Assembly (NCBI GenBank): GCA_963825595.1
Contig: CAWGUE010000014.1
Span: 1-64,000 of the forward strand
Length of the DNA stretch: 64,000 bases
From: JARFQH01 sp963825595
Lineage (GTDB): Bacteria; Desulfobacterota; Desulfobacteria; Desulfobacterales; SG8-13
Reading direction: 5' to 3'
The notes below the pieces were generated by a model. It was given only the letters and a program-made list of their open reading frames with translations. It ran no database searches and had not been told where the DNA came from. The translations under genes and the position numbers were made by a program. This document shows positions 53,631-61,724 of the stretch, one piece after another (the stretch's first letter is position 1; every line of letters starts with the position of its first letter).

Positions 53631-53666
53631 ACCGACCGGCGTAAATTTTCCTGATCGGTTTTTTTT
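53630..53666 (+). terminator. Rho-independent terminator after the TRAP operon
   Basis: AACCGA (53630-53635) pairs with TCGGTT (53655-53660), the arm continuing into a T-run to 53666. It begins at the permease stop codon. Confidence 0.75.
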
Positions 53667-53755
53667 CCATTAATGCAGCCATTCTCTTCGCATTGAAACA
53701 GGGACTTATTTTCTTCTCCGTTAAGTGATATAGACGCCGAAGGCGCGCAAAACGA

Positions 53756-55024
53756 TTATCCGTTGCGGATGGACACTTGTGGGCGTGAGTCCTCGGTCAT
53801 CAGGTAAAGGCAACCGACAGCAACGAGGCAAAGCGCACTGAATCGAAAAATGCTCTCGAAGGCAGCCATACCCAAAGGTGCAGACGGATGAAAATACTGC
53901 ATCAGGCTGCTGAGACCCTGGAGAAAAACGGCCGGTCCGATCATTGTAAAAAAATTGATGCCGGTCATGGCCGTGCCGGCCATGTGAGGCGGCATGCGCT
54001 CTTTAATATGGCTGTACATAATTCCACCGGTACTGCTTACGGCCCCCAGCATAAAGAAAAGAATGGCCAGGAACATCGGATCTGCCCCCGGCGGCAGACC
54101 GGACAGAATCAAGATCAGCAGGGCCATACCGGCCAGTCCTGGAATCACCATCCATTTGCGGGTTTTCGCCAGCCGATCCGATATGGAGCCGAAAATCGGC
54201 CCACCCAGAATAAATCCAAGGTTCATCACCAGAATGATGTTGCCGGCCGTAACGGCTGGCAGGCCCCAGGCGGTAATGAGATAGGGGCCGGCATAGAGGC
54301 TCTGGATGGCGGCATATATGCCGTAACGGCAAAAAGTTCCCAAAGATATAATCCAGTAATCTCTTTTTTGAATCAGTAGCCGTAAACCCACAAACATCTC
54401 TCGGAACCCCTCGCTCTGCCTCCCCTGAGCCGCGCCATCGCCAGCTGTCTCTGCATTGGCGGTCATCATAAAAAACACGACCGTGAGGAGCAGATTGATG
54501 CCTGCAAATAGTAAAAAGGTCGATCGCCAGCCGATCTCCTCCGTCAATAGGACCAGGGGTGTTGAGGCGCATATGTTGCCGGCGGTGCCCATGGAAAAGA
54601 TTATGGCTGCCAAGAAGGCAAACCGTCTGGGATCGAAACAGACCGTCAGCAACTTGAACGTCCCCATCAAATTGCAGGCCATTCCAACGCCGAGCAGTAG
54701 ACGGGCGATTATCAGCATATTCAGGGATTGGGCTTGAGCGAATGTGACCGCACCAACGACGGCGACCAGGTTAAGGGCGGCCATTGTCTTACGAAAACCG
54801 AGGCGATCCAGATAGACAACCAGTGGGATCTGCGTCAGCGCGAAGGCATAGAAGAAGGCCGCTGAAATTCGGCCCAATCCCCGGGCGTCAAGTGACATGT
54901 CCGCCATGAGCTGGGGCGTGATAACGGCGACGGTTGCACGGTAGAATTGGGACAGAACAAAGAGAAGCGTTGACAGGATAAACAGAACCCAGCGTCGATA
55001 TGTGTCGGTTGCCAATAGCATCAC
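53756..55024 (-). CDS. MFS transporter next to CoA-transferase genes
   Basis: 422 aa with about twelve membrane segments. The N-terminal half contains FYRATVAVITPQLMADMSL and DRLGFRKTMAALNL, as in the sugar-phosphate/anion-cation symporter group of MFS; the second half has FGSISDRLAKTRKWM. It lies 19 bases downstream of the CoA-transferase B gene on the same strand and is probably the last gene of an IclR-gctA-gctB-MFS unit. It may import or export a dicarboxylate; this is inference. Confidence 0.87.
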   Translation of the reverse strand: MMLLATDTYRRWVLFILSTLLFVLSQFYRATVAVITPQLMADMSLDARGLGRISAAFFYAFALTQIPLVVYLDRLGFRKTMAALNLVAVVGAVTFAQAQSLNMLIIARLLLGVGMACNLMGTFKLLTVCFDPRRFAFLAAIIFSMGTAGNICASTPLVLLTEEIGWRSTFLLFAGINLLLTVVFFMMTANAETAGDGAAQGRQSEGFREMFVGLRLLIQKRDYWIISLGTFCRYGIYAAIQSLYAGPYLITAWGLPAVTAGNIILVMNLGFILGGPIFGSISDRLAKTRKWMVIPGLAGMALLILILSGLPPGADPMFLAILFFMLGAVSSTGGIMYSHIKERMPPHMAGTAMTGINFFTMIGPAVFLQGLSSLMQYFHPSAPLGMAAFESIFRFSALCLVAVGCLYLMTEDSRPQVSIRNG

Positions 55025-55043
55025 GGATTTACCTGCGCTTCGT

Positions 55044-55811
55044 TCAACCGAGAATCAACCGTTGGGGATCACACTTCTCCCGCAGTATGGTCAGCTCTGT
55101 ATCTGTCGGCGGAGAATATTCCCGGGCCTGTGAAATGTCCACCTGGAATTGCATGTGCTCGAGCACCTGATGGGGTGAAATACCCGGAAATACGGCCTCA
55201 AGGACCATTTCCCGGGTGGATGGGTCAAACCCCATCACAGCCATATTGGTGATGACGGCCGACGGTCCTCCCGGCGCCAATCCGGCTTTTTCCCGTTGCT
55301 CCGAACCTTGGAGCCAGCCGGGGCTGGTCAGGTAATCGAGTTGATTCACAAATTTGCGTTTCTCGTGCTGCATGAATATAAGGGTCCGGCCCACGAAAGA
55401 GGCCACGTCACAAGCCCCTCCACTGCCTGAAAACCTGACCCGCGGATTTCTGTAGTCGCCGATCACAGTTGAATTTAAATTGCCGAAACGGTCGATCTGG
55501 GCGGCCCCCATGATACCCACAACCCGGCGACCGGTATGCCGGTTCTGCATGAACGCAAAGGCGTCGGCCAGGCTGCCGTTGACCGATGTCCAATACATGA
55601 CTCGCGGATCGGCGACAGCCATGGGGACTTCTTCCAAAAGCGAATCTATGGCCCCGGTTTCAAAAAAAATTACGCTGTTGGGTGCACTGATGTGCTTGGC
55701 CGCCATGGCGGCCAACATCGAAATCCCGGTGCCGCAAAATACGATGTCGCCGTCCCGGATCTGGCGCGCCGCAGCAATGGCCATCATTTCGCGCAGAGTA
55801 TATGCCGGCAT
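55044..55811 (-). CDS. gctB: CoA-transferase subunit B (glutaconate CoA-transferase type)
   Basis: 255 aa from the ATG at 55811 (MPAYTLREMMAIAAARQI), preceded by AGGAGAATAAA; the frame is open to 55877 but without family character. It is a class I CoA-transferase beta chain. E51 in FFETGAID sits where the catalytic glutamate of glutaconate CoA-transferase is expected, and later GAAQIDRFGNLNSTVIG and FSGSGGACDVAS match the family. With subunit A it moves CoA from acetyl-CoA or another donor to a dicarboxylate, here probably glutarate or glutaconate, given the dehydrogenase and decarboxylase nearby. Confidence 0.85.
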   Translation of the reverse strand: MPAYTLREMMAIAAARQIRDGDIVFCGTGISMLAAMAAKHISAPNSVIFFETGAIDSLLEEVPMAVADPRVMYWTSVNGSLADAFAFMQNRHTGRRVVGIMGAAQIDRFGNLNSTVIGDYRNPRVRFSGSGGACDVASFVGRTLIFMQHEKRKFVNQLDYLTSPGWLQGSEQREKAGLAPGGPSAVITNMAVMGFDPSTREMVLEAVFPGISPHQVLEHMQFQVDISQAREYSPPTDTELTILREKCDPQRLILG

Positions 55812-55863
55812 TTTATTCTCCTGTTTGAGCCAAACCCTGAAAAGATTCCATGCAGTTATCGGG

Positions 55864-56841
55864 CTATCGACGGTCAAGATTTACGGCGTAACCTGTCCGC
55901 GGATCGGCTGCGATCTTGTCGCGACGCTCCCGGCCCACCCGCTCCATCAGCATCCCGTGGTCCGCAACGCCATATACGAAGGTATCCAAATAGGTTCGGT
56001 AGCGTGCCTCGTCTTTTGCTGCGTGGCGGTATTGGTTGAGATAAACGGGATCGTAATCGTAGTAGCGGTAGCAGGCGGTGGGATAGGCACCATAGGGGAC
56101 CGGTACAACGGCATCGACACAGAAAAATGGGATCTGGTTCTGGTCGGGAGCCGCTCTGAGTTGGTCGCCTTCCACGAGCTCTTCGCAGGTTATGATCAGG
56201 TGCCGGGCCGCTTTGGCCTGTTCGACATCGGCAAAGGTCAACCCTTCGATGCGCACAGTTCCCTGGCCATCGGCTTTCTGAGCGTGCAGGATCGTCACAT
56301 CCGGGTTGATGGCTGGAACCAGTACAAGCCGGGTGGCGTCTCCCCATTCTGAAAACGGGTTATCCAGCACAACGACTTTTTTATCCGGAATCTTCGCGTC
56401 AGCTTGCCGCAGTTCGACCGGAAAGCCCCAGTTGTCTATGATGCTCGTTCCCAAACCCGACCGCGTGGGCAAAAAGGGAACACCCATGGCTCCGGCCAAA
56501 AACCGCAGCGTCATCTGGTAGTTGGAGTAATCTTCGACAGCGATGTCCCGGTTCTCGACCGCCTTTCTGAACCGAATGCAAGTCGGAGCGAACCGGCCGC
56601 TGCCGGCATAGGCGATCTCCAATTTGTCGACGCAACCGGCGCCGATCAGCTCGTCAACACCCTGTCCATTGGAATGGGCGTACAGATGGAGTCCGGTGAT
56701 TTTTTGCCGGATTATTTCGTAAACCGCCGCCATAGGATTGCGATTGATCGTAAATCCCCCGATGGACAGGTGCGATCCGGGTTTGACAAAATGGCCGATC
56801 GATACGGCAAGGTCCATGACCTTGTCTTTGCTGGTGTTCAT
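55864..56841 (-). CDS. gctA: CoA-transferase subunit A (glutaconate CoA-transferase type)
   Basis: 325 aa from the ATG at 56841 (MNTSKDKVMDLAVSIGHF), which has AAAGGA at normal spacing; an ATG three codons earlier overlaps that site. The class I alpha-chain features include VKPGSHLSIGGFTINRNPMA (about 20-39), AYAGSGRFAPTCIRFRKAVE and PDVTILHAQKADGQGTVRIEG (in part: TILHAQKADGQG). Length matches GctA (about 320). It pairs with the B subunit 52 bases downstream. Position opposite the glutaryl-CoA dehydrogenase genes supports glutarate activation. Confidence 0.85.
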   Translation of the reverse strand: MNTSKDKVMDLAVSIGHFVKPGSHLSIGGFTINRNPMAAVYEIIRQKITGLHLYAHSNGQGVDELIGAGCVDKLEIAYAGSGRFAPTCIRFRKAVENRDIAVEDYSNYQMTLRFLAGAMGVPFLPTRSGLGTSIIDNWGFPVELRQADAKIPDKKVVVLDNPFSEWGDATRLVLVPAINPDVTILHAQKADGQGTVRIEGLTFADVEQAKAARHLIITCEELVEGDQLRAAPDQNQIPFFCVDAVVPVPYGAYPTACYRYYDYDPVYLNQYRHAAKDEARYRTYLDTFVYGVADHGMLMERVGRERRDKIAADPRTGYAVNLDRR

Positions 56842-56997
56842 AGGCCACATCCTTTGCGGTATTTATGAGGGCCAGTTGTTAAATAGTGCCATCAATTTTT
56901 CGTGGATGGGCACTAAATAGCGGGGCTGATTGGGGTGGACCCCTGATGATTCAGACCGTTTTGCATGAAACGTGTTTGTGTGGCATGGAATATCACT

Positions 56998-57771
56998 TCA
57001 ACCGTTGTAACCCATCAACTGGGAGAGCTCGTCAGCTGCCGTCCGCAAGTCCCGGAGACAGGCATCACAGTGGTTTTTATCCCGGAAACGGATCTCGGGT
57101 ATCGCCAGACTGATGGCTGCCAGAACAAAGCCCTTGTAATTCAGCACCGGCGCACTGACAGAACCAAGCCCCGGCGTTCGCTCCCCCAGGCTCAATGCAT
57201 AGCCCCTTGCCCGGGTTCGCTCGATCTCAACCGCCAACTCGGTCGAATCCGTTACGGTATCTTCGGTCAGCGCAACCGGCACGACGCGGCTGAGATACTG
57301 CTGCCTGAATTCCGCAGCGCAGAAAGCCAACAGGCATTTGGAAGACGCCCCGGCATAGAGCGGCGATCGATTGCCCACCGGCATGCTCGCTTTCAGGAAC
57401 TGACTCGATTCGACATGCTCGATGCAGACACGCTCCAGTCCGTCAATGACGTTTAAATGAACGGTTTCCTGAGTTCTGGCCTGCAATCTCTCCATGAAGG
57501 GCAGCGCTGTCCGGGTAATGGGATAAGTGCTCTGAAGTATGTCCAAGAATCGGAAATGCACTGGCCCTAGCCGGTATTGCCGGCTTTTCGGATCCTGTTC
57601 AACGAAACCGTATTCCTTGAGCGTTTTTAATATTCGCTGAACTGTCGCCGGGGCCAGGTCCAGGTGACTGCTTAACTCGCGGACGCCCCAGGTGGATTGC
57701 TCCATCCCAAACGCGAGAAGCACCTGCAGAGCTTTTTCGATCGAATTCCGTCTTGACGGGTCTTGTTTCAT
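56998..57771 (-). CDS. IclR-family transcriptional regulator
   Basis: 257 aa. An N-terminal winged helix-turn-helix (about 10-65, with SIEKALQVLLAFG and HLDLAPATVQRILKTLKEYGFVEQD) is followed by the IclR effector-binding domain (about 80-250). It is divergent from the glutaryl-CoA dehydrogenase operon and upstream of the CoA-transferase genes, so it probably controls both, responding to a pathway acid. The intergenic region has divergent promoter boxes and an 8-bp-arm inverted repeat suited as operator. No strong ribosome site. Confidence 0.92.
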   Translation of the reverse strand: MKQDPSRRNSIEKALQVLLAFGMEQSTWGVRELSSHLDLAPATVQRILKTLKEYGFVEQDPKSRQYRLGPVHFRFLDILQSTYPITRTALPFMERLQARTQETVHLNVIDGLERVCIEHVESSQFLKASMPVGNRSPLYAGASSKCLLAFCAAEFRQQYLSRVVPVALTEDTVTDSTELAVEIERTRARGYALSLGERTPGLGSVSAPVLNYKGFVLAAISLAIPEIRFRDKNHCDACLRDLRTAADELSQLMGYNG

Positions 57772-57837
57772 AATATAAAACGCTGTTCTATTATTTAATG
57801 TCTATGCCAGAGGCCGTCGCTGATTGTCAAGCGGATT

Positions 57838-57865
57838 ATGCCGTTCGCGAAACCAGTAACGGCAT
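57838..57865. promoter_or_regulatory. Candidate operator for the IclR-family regulator
   Basis: ATGCCGTT and AACGGCAT are perfect inverted arms with a 12-base spacer, located between the divergent -35-like boxes. IclR proteins bind palindromes in such positions. The match is by structure only; no consensus for this regulator is known to me. Confidence 0.45.
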
Positions 57866-57885
57866 TGGCAGCGGTTCGAAAGCGC

Positions 57886-57915
57886 TTGACAACGTTAATC
57901 AGTGATAGCTATATG
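57886..57915 (+). promoter_or_regulatory. Probable promoter of the glutaryl-CoA dehydrogenase operon
   Basis: Consensus TTGACA (57886-57891), an 18-base spacer and TATATG (57910-57915). It faces the acyl-CoA dehydrogenase gene at 58129 and overlaps the right arm of the larger TTGTCAAGCG inverted repeat. Confidence 0.6.
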
Positions 57916-58128
57916 TTAGCTATGTTTGTGGGTGTATCCGCCCATAACACCGGCTACGCCACAAATGCAATGTGTAGCGAAGCGGTTGTCGAATTGGCCC
58001 GGTCGTGCTTTTGGGGGCTCTCGGCTGCCGCTCAAGCTGTGCTGGGCATAAACCACTAGATTGAATCGTACTGAAACAGAATCCGATTTGTCCGGATTGT
58101 TCTACCGATCAACAGAGGAGGAAATCAG

Positions 58129-59298
58129 ATGCACTTTGGGTTGAACAAAGAGCTTGAAATGCTGAAGAAGGCGATCCGAGAGTTCGCCGACAAGAAGATC
58201 GCCCCCAACGCCGATGAGTGGGATGCCAACCATTATTTTCCTTACAAAGAAGCCATTAAACCGATGGCCGAGTTGGGGTTTTTCGGTACCGTTATTCCTG
58301 AAGAATACGACGGGGAAGGGATGGGGGACGGATGGCTGGCAGCAATCATCGTTACCGAGGAAATTGCCCGGGCTTCAAGTTCTCTCCGGGTACAGGTCAA
58401 TATGCAAACTCTTGGCTGTGCATATACCATCTACAAGTACGGAACCGATGAAGCCAAGAAGAAGTACATCGGCAAGCTCGTCAATGCCGAATACATCGGC
58501 GGGTTCGGCATCACCGAACCGGATGCCGGTTCGGATGTCATGTCGATGCAGTCCACAGCCGAAGACAAAGGCGACCACTGGTTGCTGAATGGTTCCAAGA
58601 CATGGATTTCCAATGCCAACATTGCCGACGTTGTCATCTACTATGCGTACACCGACCGCGACAAGGGCTCTAGAGGCCTTTCGGCCTTCGCGGTCGAGCT
58701 GAAGGCTTTCAACGGCGTCAGAACCACGGCGCTGGAAAAAATGGGATCCCACAGTTCCCCTACCGGAGAAATCTTTTTGACCAACACCCGGGTGCCGAAA
58801 GAAAATATTCTGGGACAACCCGGTGACGGGGCTAAAATCGTTTTCAGTTCTTTGAACCAGACGCGCTTGTCGGCCGCCGCCGGCGCCGTCGGTGTTGCCC
58901 AGGCCTGCCTGGATACGGCTGTAAAATACTGCAAAGAGAGAAAACAGTTCGGCAAACCAATCGGTGAATACCAAATGAATCAGGACATGATCGCCCAGAT
59001 GTCAGCCGAAATCGAGGCGGCCCGCCTTCTGGTTTACAAAGCGGCCTGGGCCAAGGATCAAGGCCACCTCGACAACGGCCTGGACGTGGCCCAGGCCAAG
59101 TACTTTGCCGGCGAGGTGGTAACCAAATGCGCAAACTACGCCATGCGAATTCTGGGCGCCTACGGCTACTCTACTGAATATCCCGTGGCCCGATTTTACC
59201 GGGACGCCCCCACCTACACCATGGTGGAAGGTTCGGCCAACATCTGCAAATGGATTATCGCCTTGGATCAATTGGGCATCCGCAAGGCCAACCGGTAG
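58129..59298 (+). CDS. Glutaryl-CoA dehydrogenase, predicted non-decarboxylating
   Basis: 389 aa acyl-CoA dehydrogenase with FAD, using glutaryl-CoA and an electron-transfer flavoprotein. Typical segments: GFGITEPDAGSDVMSM (about 125-140), KTWISNANIADV and RKQFGKPIGEYQ. The catalytic base is E367 in MVEGSANICKW. The residue before it is V366, where decarboxylating glutaryl-CoA dehydrogenases have tyrosine; a Tyr-to-Val exchange there is the described mark of the Desulfococcus multivorans enzyme that stops at glutaconyl-CoA. R87 in SSLRVQV matches the carboxylate-binding arginine. The gcdA gene downstream fits this. The start has GGAGGAAATC upstream. Confidence 0.88.
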   Translation: MHFGLNKELEMLKKAIREFADKKIAPNADEWDANHYFPYKEAIKPMAELGFFGTVIPEEYDGEGMGDGWLAAIIVTEEIARASSSLRVQVNMQTLGCAYTIYKYGTDEAKKKYIGKLVNAEYIGGFGITEPDAGSDVMSMQSTAEDKGDHWLLNGSKTWISNANIADVVIYYAYTDRDKGSRGLSAFAVELKAFNGVRTTALEKMGSHSSPTGEIFLTNTRVPKENILGQPGDGAKIVFSSLNQTRLSAAAGAVGVAQACLDTAVKYCKERKQFGKPIGEYQMNQDMIAQMSAEIEAARLLVYKAAWAKDQGHLDNGLDVAQAKYFAGEVVTKCANYAMRILGAYGYSTEYPVARFYRDAPTYTMVEGSANICKWIIALDQLGIRKANR

Positions 59299-59346
59299 TG
59301 CCGCTACAACCATCAACCTTTTGAGTCGAAAAGAGGGAGCAACGAA

Positions 59347-59745
59347 TTGGGCGAGGATCTCACCGACAAAACCAAAAGTACCGCAGCGCTCTATTTCAAA
59401 GGGATAATGGACGAAAAACCTTTTGATCTCTGGCGGGCGTTCGACAAAAACCTGAGCAAAGACCTGTCACTATTCATCACCGGGCAGATGTACGCCCGAG
59501 AAAAAATTCCCCACCAAACCCGACAGTTGATCACCGTCGCCGTCCTGACGGTTCTCTCTCGCCAGGAAGAGCTGCGACTACACATACAGGCCGCCTTGAA
59601 CGTGGGTTGTCCGGTGGCGGACATAGCCGAAGCGATATTTCAAACCTTCACCTACGCCGGCATCCCTACAGTCAACGCCGCTCTGAGGACCCTTCGGTCA
59701 GTTCTGGAAGAAAAGGGGACGTGGCCGATCGCTGAGAGCCGATGA
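59347..59745 (+). CDS. Carboxymuconolactone decarboxylase-family protein
   Basis: 132 aa from a TTG start with GAGGGAGC upstream. The family core TRQLITVAVLTVLSRQEELR, then LHIQAALNVGCPVADIAEAI, is clear (about 60-105). The CxxC of AhpD-type peroxidases is absent. Members are small all-helical oligomers with varied or unknown roles. It lies between the dehydrogenase and gcdA with gaps of 48 and 38 bases, so it is co-transcribed with glutaryl-CoA metabolism. A direct role there is not established. Confidence 0.85.
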   Translation: MGEDLTDKTKSTAALYFKGIMDEKPFDLWRAFDKNLSKDLSLFITGQMYAREKIPHQTRQLITVAVLTVLSRQEELRLHIQAALNVGCPVADIAEAIFQTFTYAGIPTVNAALRTLRSVLEEKGTWPIAESR

Positions 59746-59783
59746 TACCAAACAGAATGATTATATCAGAGGGGTGAGACACC

Positions 59784-61517
59784 ATGAGACCTTATTTTGA
59801 GAAAATGACGATATTCGGCACCGAACTGAGTCCGGGTCAGATCAAGAGTACCGAAGAGAACGTTGAAAAGATCAAGGACGTCGAGGAAACTGTCCGCAAG
59901 GAAATCGAAAAAGTCAAGAACGCCGGTCTTCCAGAAGAAAAAATCAACGCCCGTGGGCAGATGACTGTTTGGCAGCGACTTCGCTACCTGGTCGATCCGG
60001 GAACCTGGAATCCGCTGCACACGCTCTACAACCCGGACAATAATTCCGAAGGCACCACCAATGTTATTGACGGCCTCGGAAAAATCTCCGGCAAATGGGC
60101 CGTGATCATCGGATTTGACAATAAAGTGTTTGCCGGGGCCTGGTTGCCCGGTCAGTATGAAAATATTCTCAGGGTTACAGATCTCTCCAGTCGATTGAAC
60201 CTGCCTCTGGTATGGCTGGTTAACTGCAGCGGCGTCAAGCTTACCGAGCAGGAAAAATTCTACGCCAGTCGGCGCGGTGGCGGCACGACCTTTTTCCGGC
60301 ACGCTGAACTTGAACAGATGGGAATTCCGATACTGGCCGCCATATACGGCACCAATCCGGCCGGCGGCGGATATCAGGGCATTAGCCCCACCGTTCTATT
60401 CGCCCACAAGGACTGCAACATTGCCGTCGGCGGCGGCGGCATTCTCAGCGGCATGTCCCCCAAGGGCTACTTCGATCAAGAAGGCGCCGAACAGCTGATC
60501 AAAGCCGCCAAACAGTATAAGGTGGAACCGCCGGGATCCGCGAAAATCCATTATGATGAAACCGGTTTTTTCCGTTATCTGTACGACGATGAGACCCAGG
60601 TACTCGACGGCCTCAAAGACTATATGCGGGACATGCCGGCCTACAACCCCAAATTTTTCCGGGTGGCCGATCCCAAACCACCCCGGTTTCCATCCCAGGA
60701 TCTTTACCGCTTGATCCCGTTCAACCAGAAACTGATGTACAATTTCGATGAGGTCCTCTCACGCCTGGTGGACGGCAGTGAGCACCTCGAGTACCGATCG
60801 GACTACGGGCCCGAAATCTATACCGGCTTGGTCAAAATGGATGGTTTTCTGGTGGGGTGTATCGGTAACCGTCAGGGCTATCTGGGAGAAGATTACCCGG
60901 AATACGCACCCTACCCTGGTATCGGCGGCAAGCTCTACCGTCAGGGATTGATTAAAATGAACGAATTCGTGACCCTCTGCGGGCGCGACCGCGTGCCGAT
61001 CATATGGTTTCAGGACACCTCGGGCATCGATGTCGGCGATCTCGCCGAAAAGGCGGAGCTGCTTGGTTTGGGCCAGTCCCTGATCTATTCGATTCAACAG
61101 ACCAACGTTCCGATGATGCTCGTGGTCCTGCGCAAAGGCACGGCGGCCGCCCATTACGTTATGGGCGGACCCACAGCCAACCGCCACAATGCCTTCACAC
61201 TTGGGGTTCCCACCACCGAAATCTACGTCATGCACGGAGAGACCGCAGCAGCGGCAAGCTTTTCCCGGCGCCTGGTTAAGGAAAAGGATGCCGGTCGCCC
61301 TCTGGACCAGGTTATCGAAAACATGAACAAAATGGTTAAGGAATACTACGATAACTCGCGTCCGGCCTATTGTGCCCAGAAAGGCTTTGTCGACGAGGTT
61401 GCCACCATGACCGAAATTCGGCGGTACATGATGGCTTTTGCCGGCGCGGCCTACCAAAACCCGCGATCGATCTGCCCCCATCATCAGATGCTTCTTCCCC
61501 GCAGCATTAAAAAATAG
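59784..61517 (+). CDS. gcdA: Glutaconyl-CoA decarboxylase alpha subunit (carboxyltransferase)
   Basis: 577 aa, close to the 587 residues of characterised GcdA, which moves the carboxyl of glutaconyl-CoA to biotin and leaves crotonyl-CoA. The carboxyltransferase fold shows two halves: ASRRGGGTTFFRHAEL and YGTNPAGGGYQGISP with IAVGGGGILSGMSPKG (about 150-230), then WFQDTSGIDVGDLAEKAELL and GPTANRHNAFTLG (about 410-480). The charged N-terminus with repeated K/E is typical of the decarboxylase rather than acetyl-CoA carboxylase. The biotin carrier, membrane Na+ pump and small subunit genes are not in the window. A terminator follows at 61531-61562. Confidence 0.9.
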   Translation: MRPYFEKMTIFGTELSPGQIKSTEENVEKIKDVEETVRKEIEKVKNAGLPEEKINARGQMTVWQRLRYLVDPGTWNPLHTLYNPDNNSEGTTNVIDGLGKISGKWAVIIGFDNKVFAGAWLPGQYENILRVTDLSSRLNLPLVWLVNCSGVKLTEQEKFYASRRGGGTTFFRHAELEQMGIPILAAIYGTNPAGGGYQGISPTVLFAHKDCNIAVGGGGILSGMSPKGYFDQEGAEQLIKAAKQYKVEPPGSAKIHYDETGFFRYLYDDETQVLDGLKDYMRDMPAYNPKFFRVADPKPPRFPSQDLYRLIPFNQKLMYNFDEVLSRLVDGSEHLEYRSDYGPEIYTGLVKMDGFLVGCIGNRQGYLGEDYPEYAPYPGIGGKLYRQGLIKMNEFVTLCGRDRVPIIWFQDTSGIDVGDLAEKAELLGLGQSLIYSIQQTNVPMMLVVLRKGTAAAHYVMGGPTANRHNAFTLGVPTTEIYVMHGETAAAASFSRRLVKEKDAGRPLDQVIENMNKMVKEYYDNSRPAYCAQKGFVDEVATMTEIRRYMMAFAGAAYQNPRSICPHHQMLLPRSIKK

Positions 61518-61530
61518 CTCTTCGAATGAT

Positions 61531-61562
61531 AAAACGGTGCCGGTTATGGCCGGCACCGTTTT
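61531..61562. terminator. Strong terminator after gcdA
   Basis: AAAACGGTGCCGG (61531-61543) pairs perfectly with CCGGCACCGTTTT (61550-61562) around TTATGG: a 13-bp stem with flanking A- and T-runs, 14 bases past the gcdA stop. Confidence 0.9.
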
Positions 61563-61724
61563 CGGGCGCTATGCATCCTTAAGTTTCGATCCGTTGCCCT
61601 TTAATCCGCCCCGCTGATGCTTATCATCTGAATTCAGCTCGAACCAGATTCCTCCGAGACGTTATATCCAATCTACGCTCGCGGGGCATAAACACACCGT
61701 TTCCGACAAAATACCGCGAACTGA

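Larger units (their letters stand above)
57772..58128. other. Divergent control region between IclR gene and dehydrogenase operon
   Basis: About 357 bp. It holds an inverted pair TTGTCAAGCG (57824-57833) and CGCTTGACAA (57883-57892), placing -35-like boxes on opposite strands. An 8-bp-arm inverted repeat lies between them (57838-57865), and a plus-strand promoter at 57886-57915. The predicted leader of the dehydrogenase mRNA is about 200 nt. No gene is supported. Confidence 0.6.
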
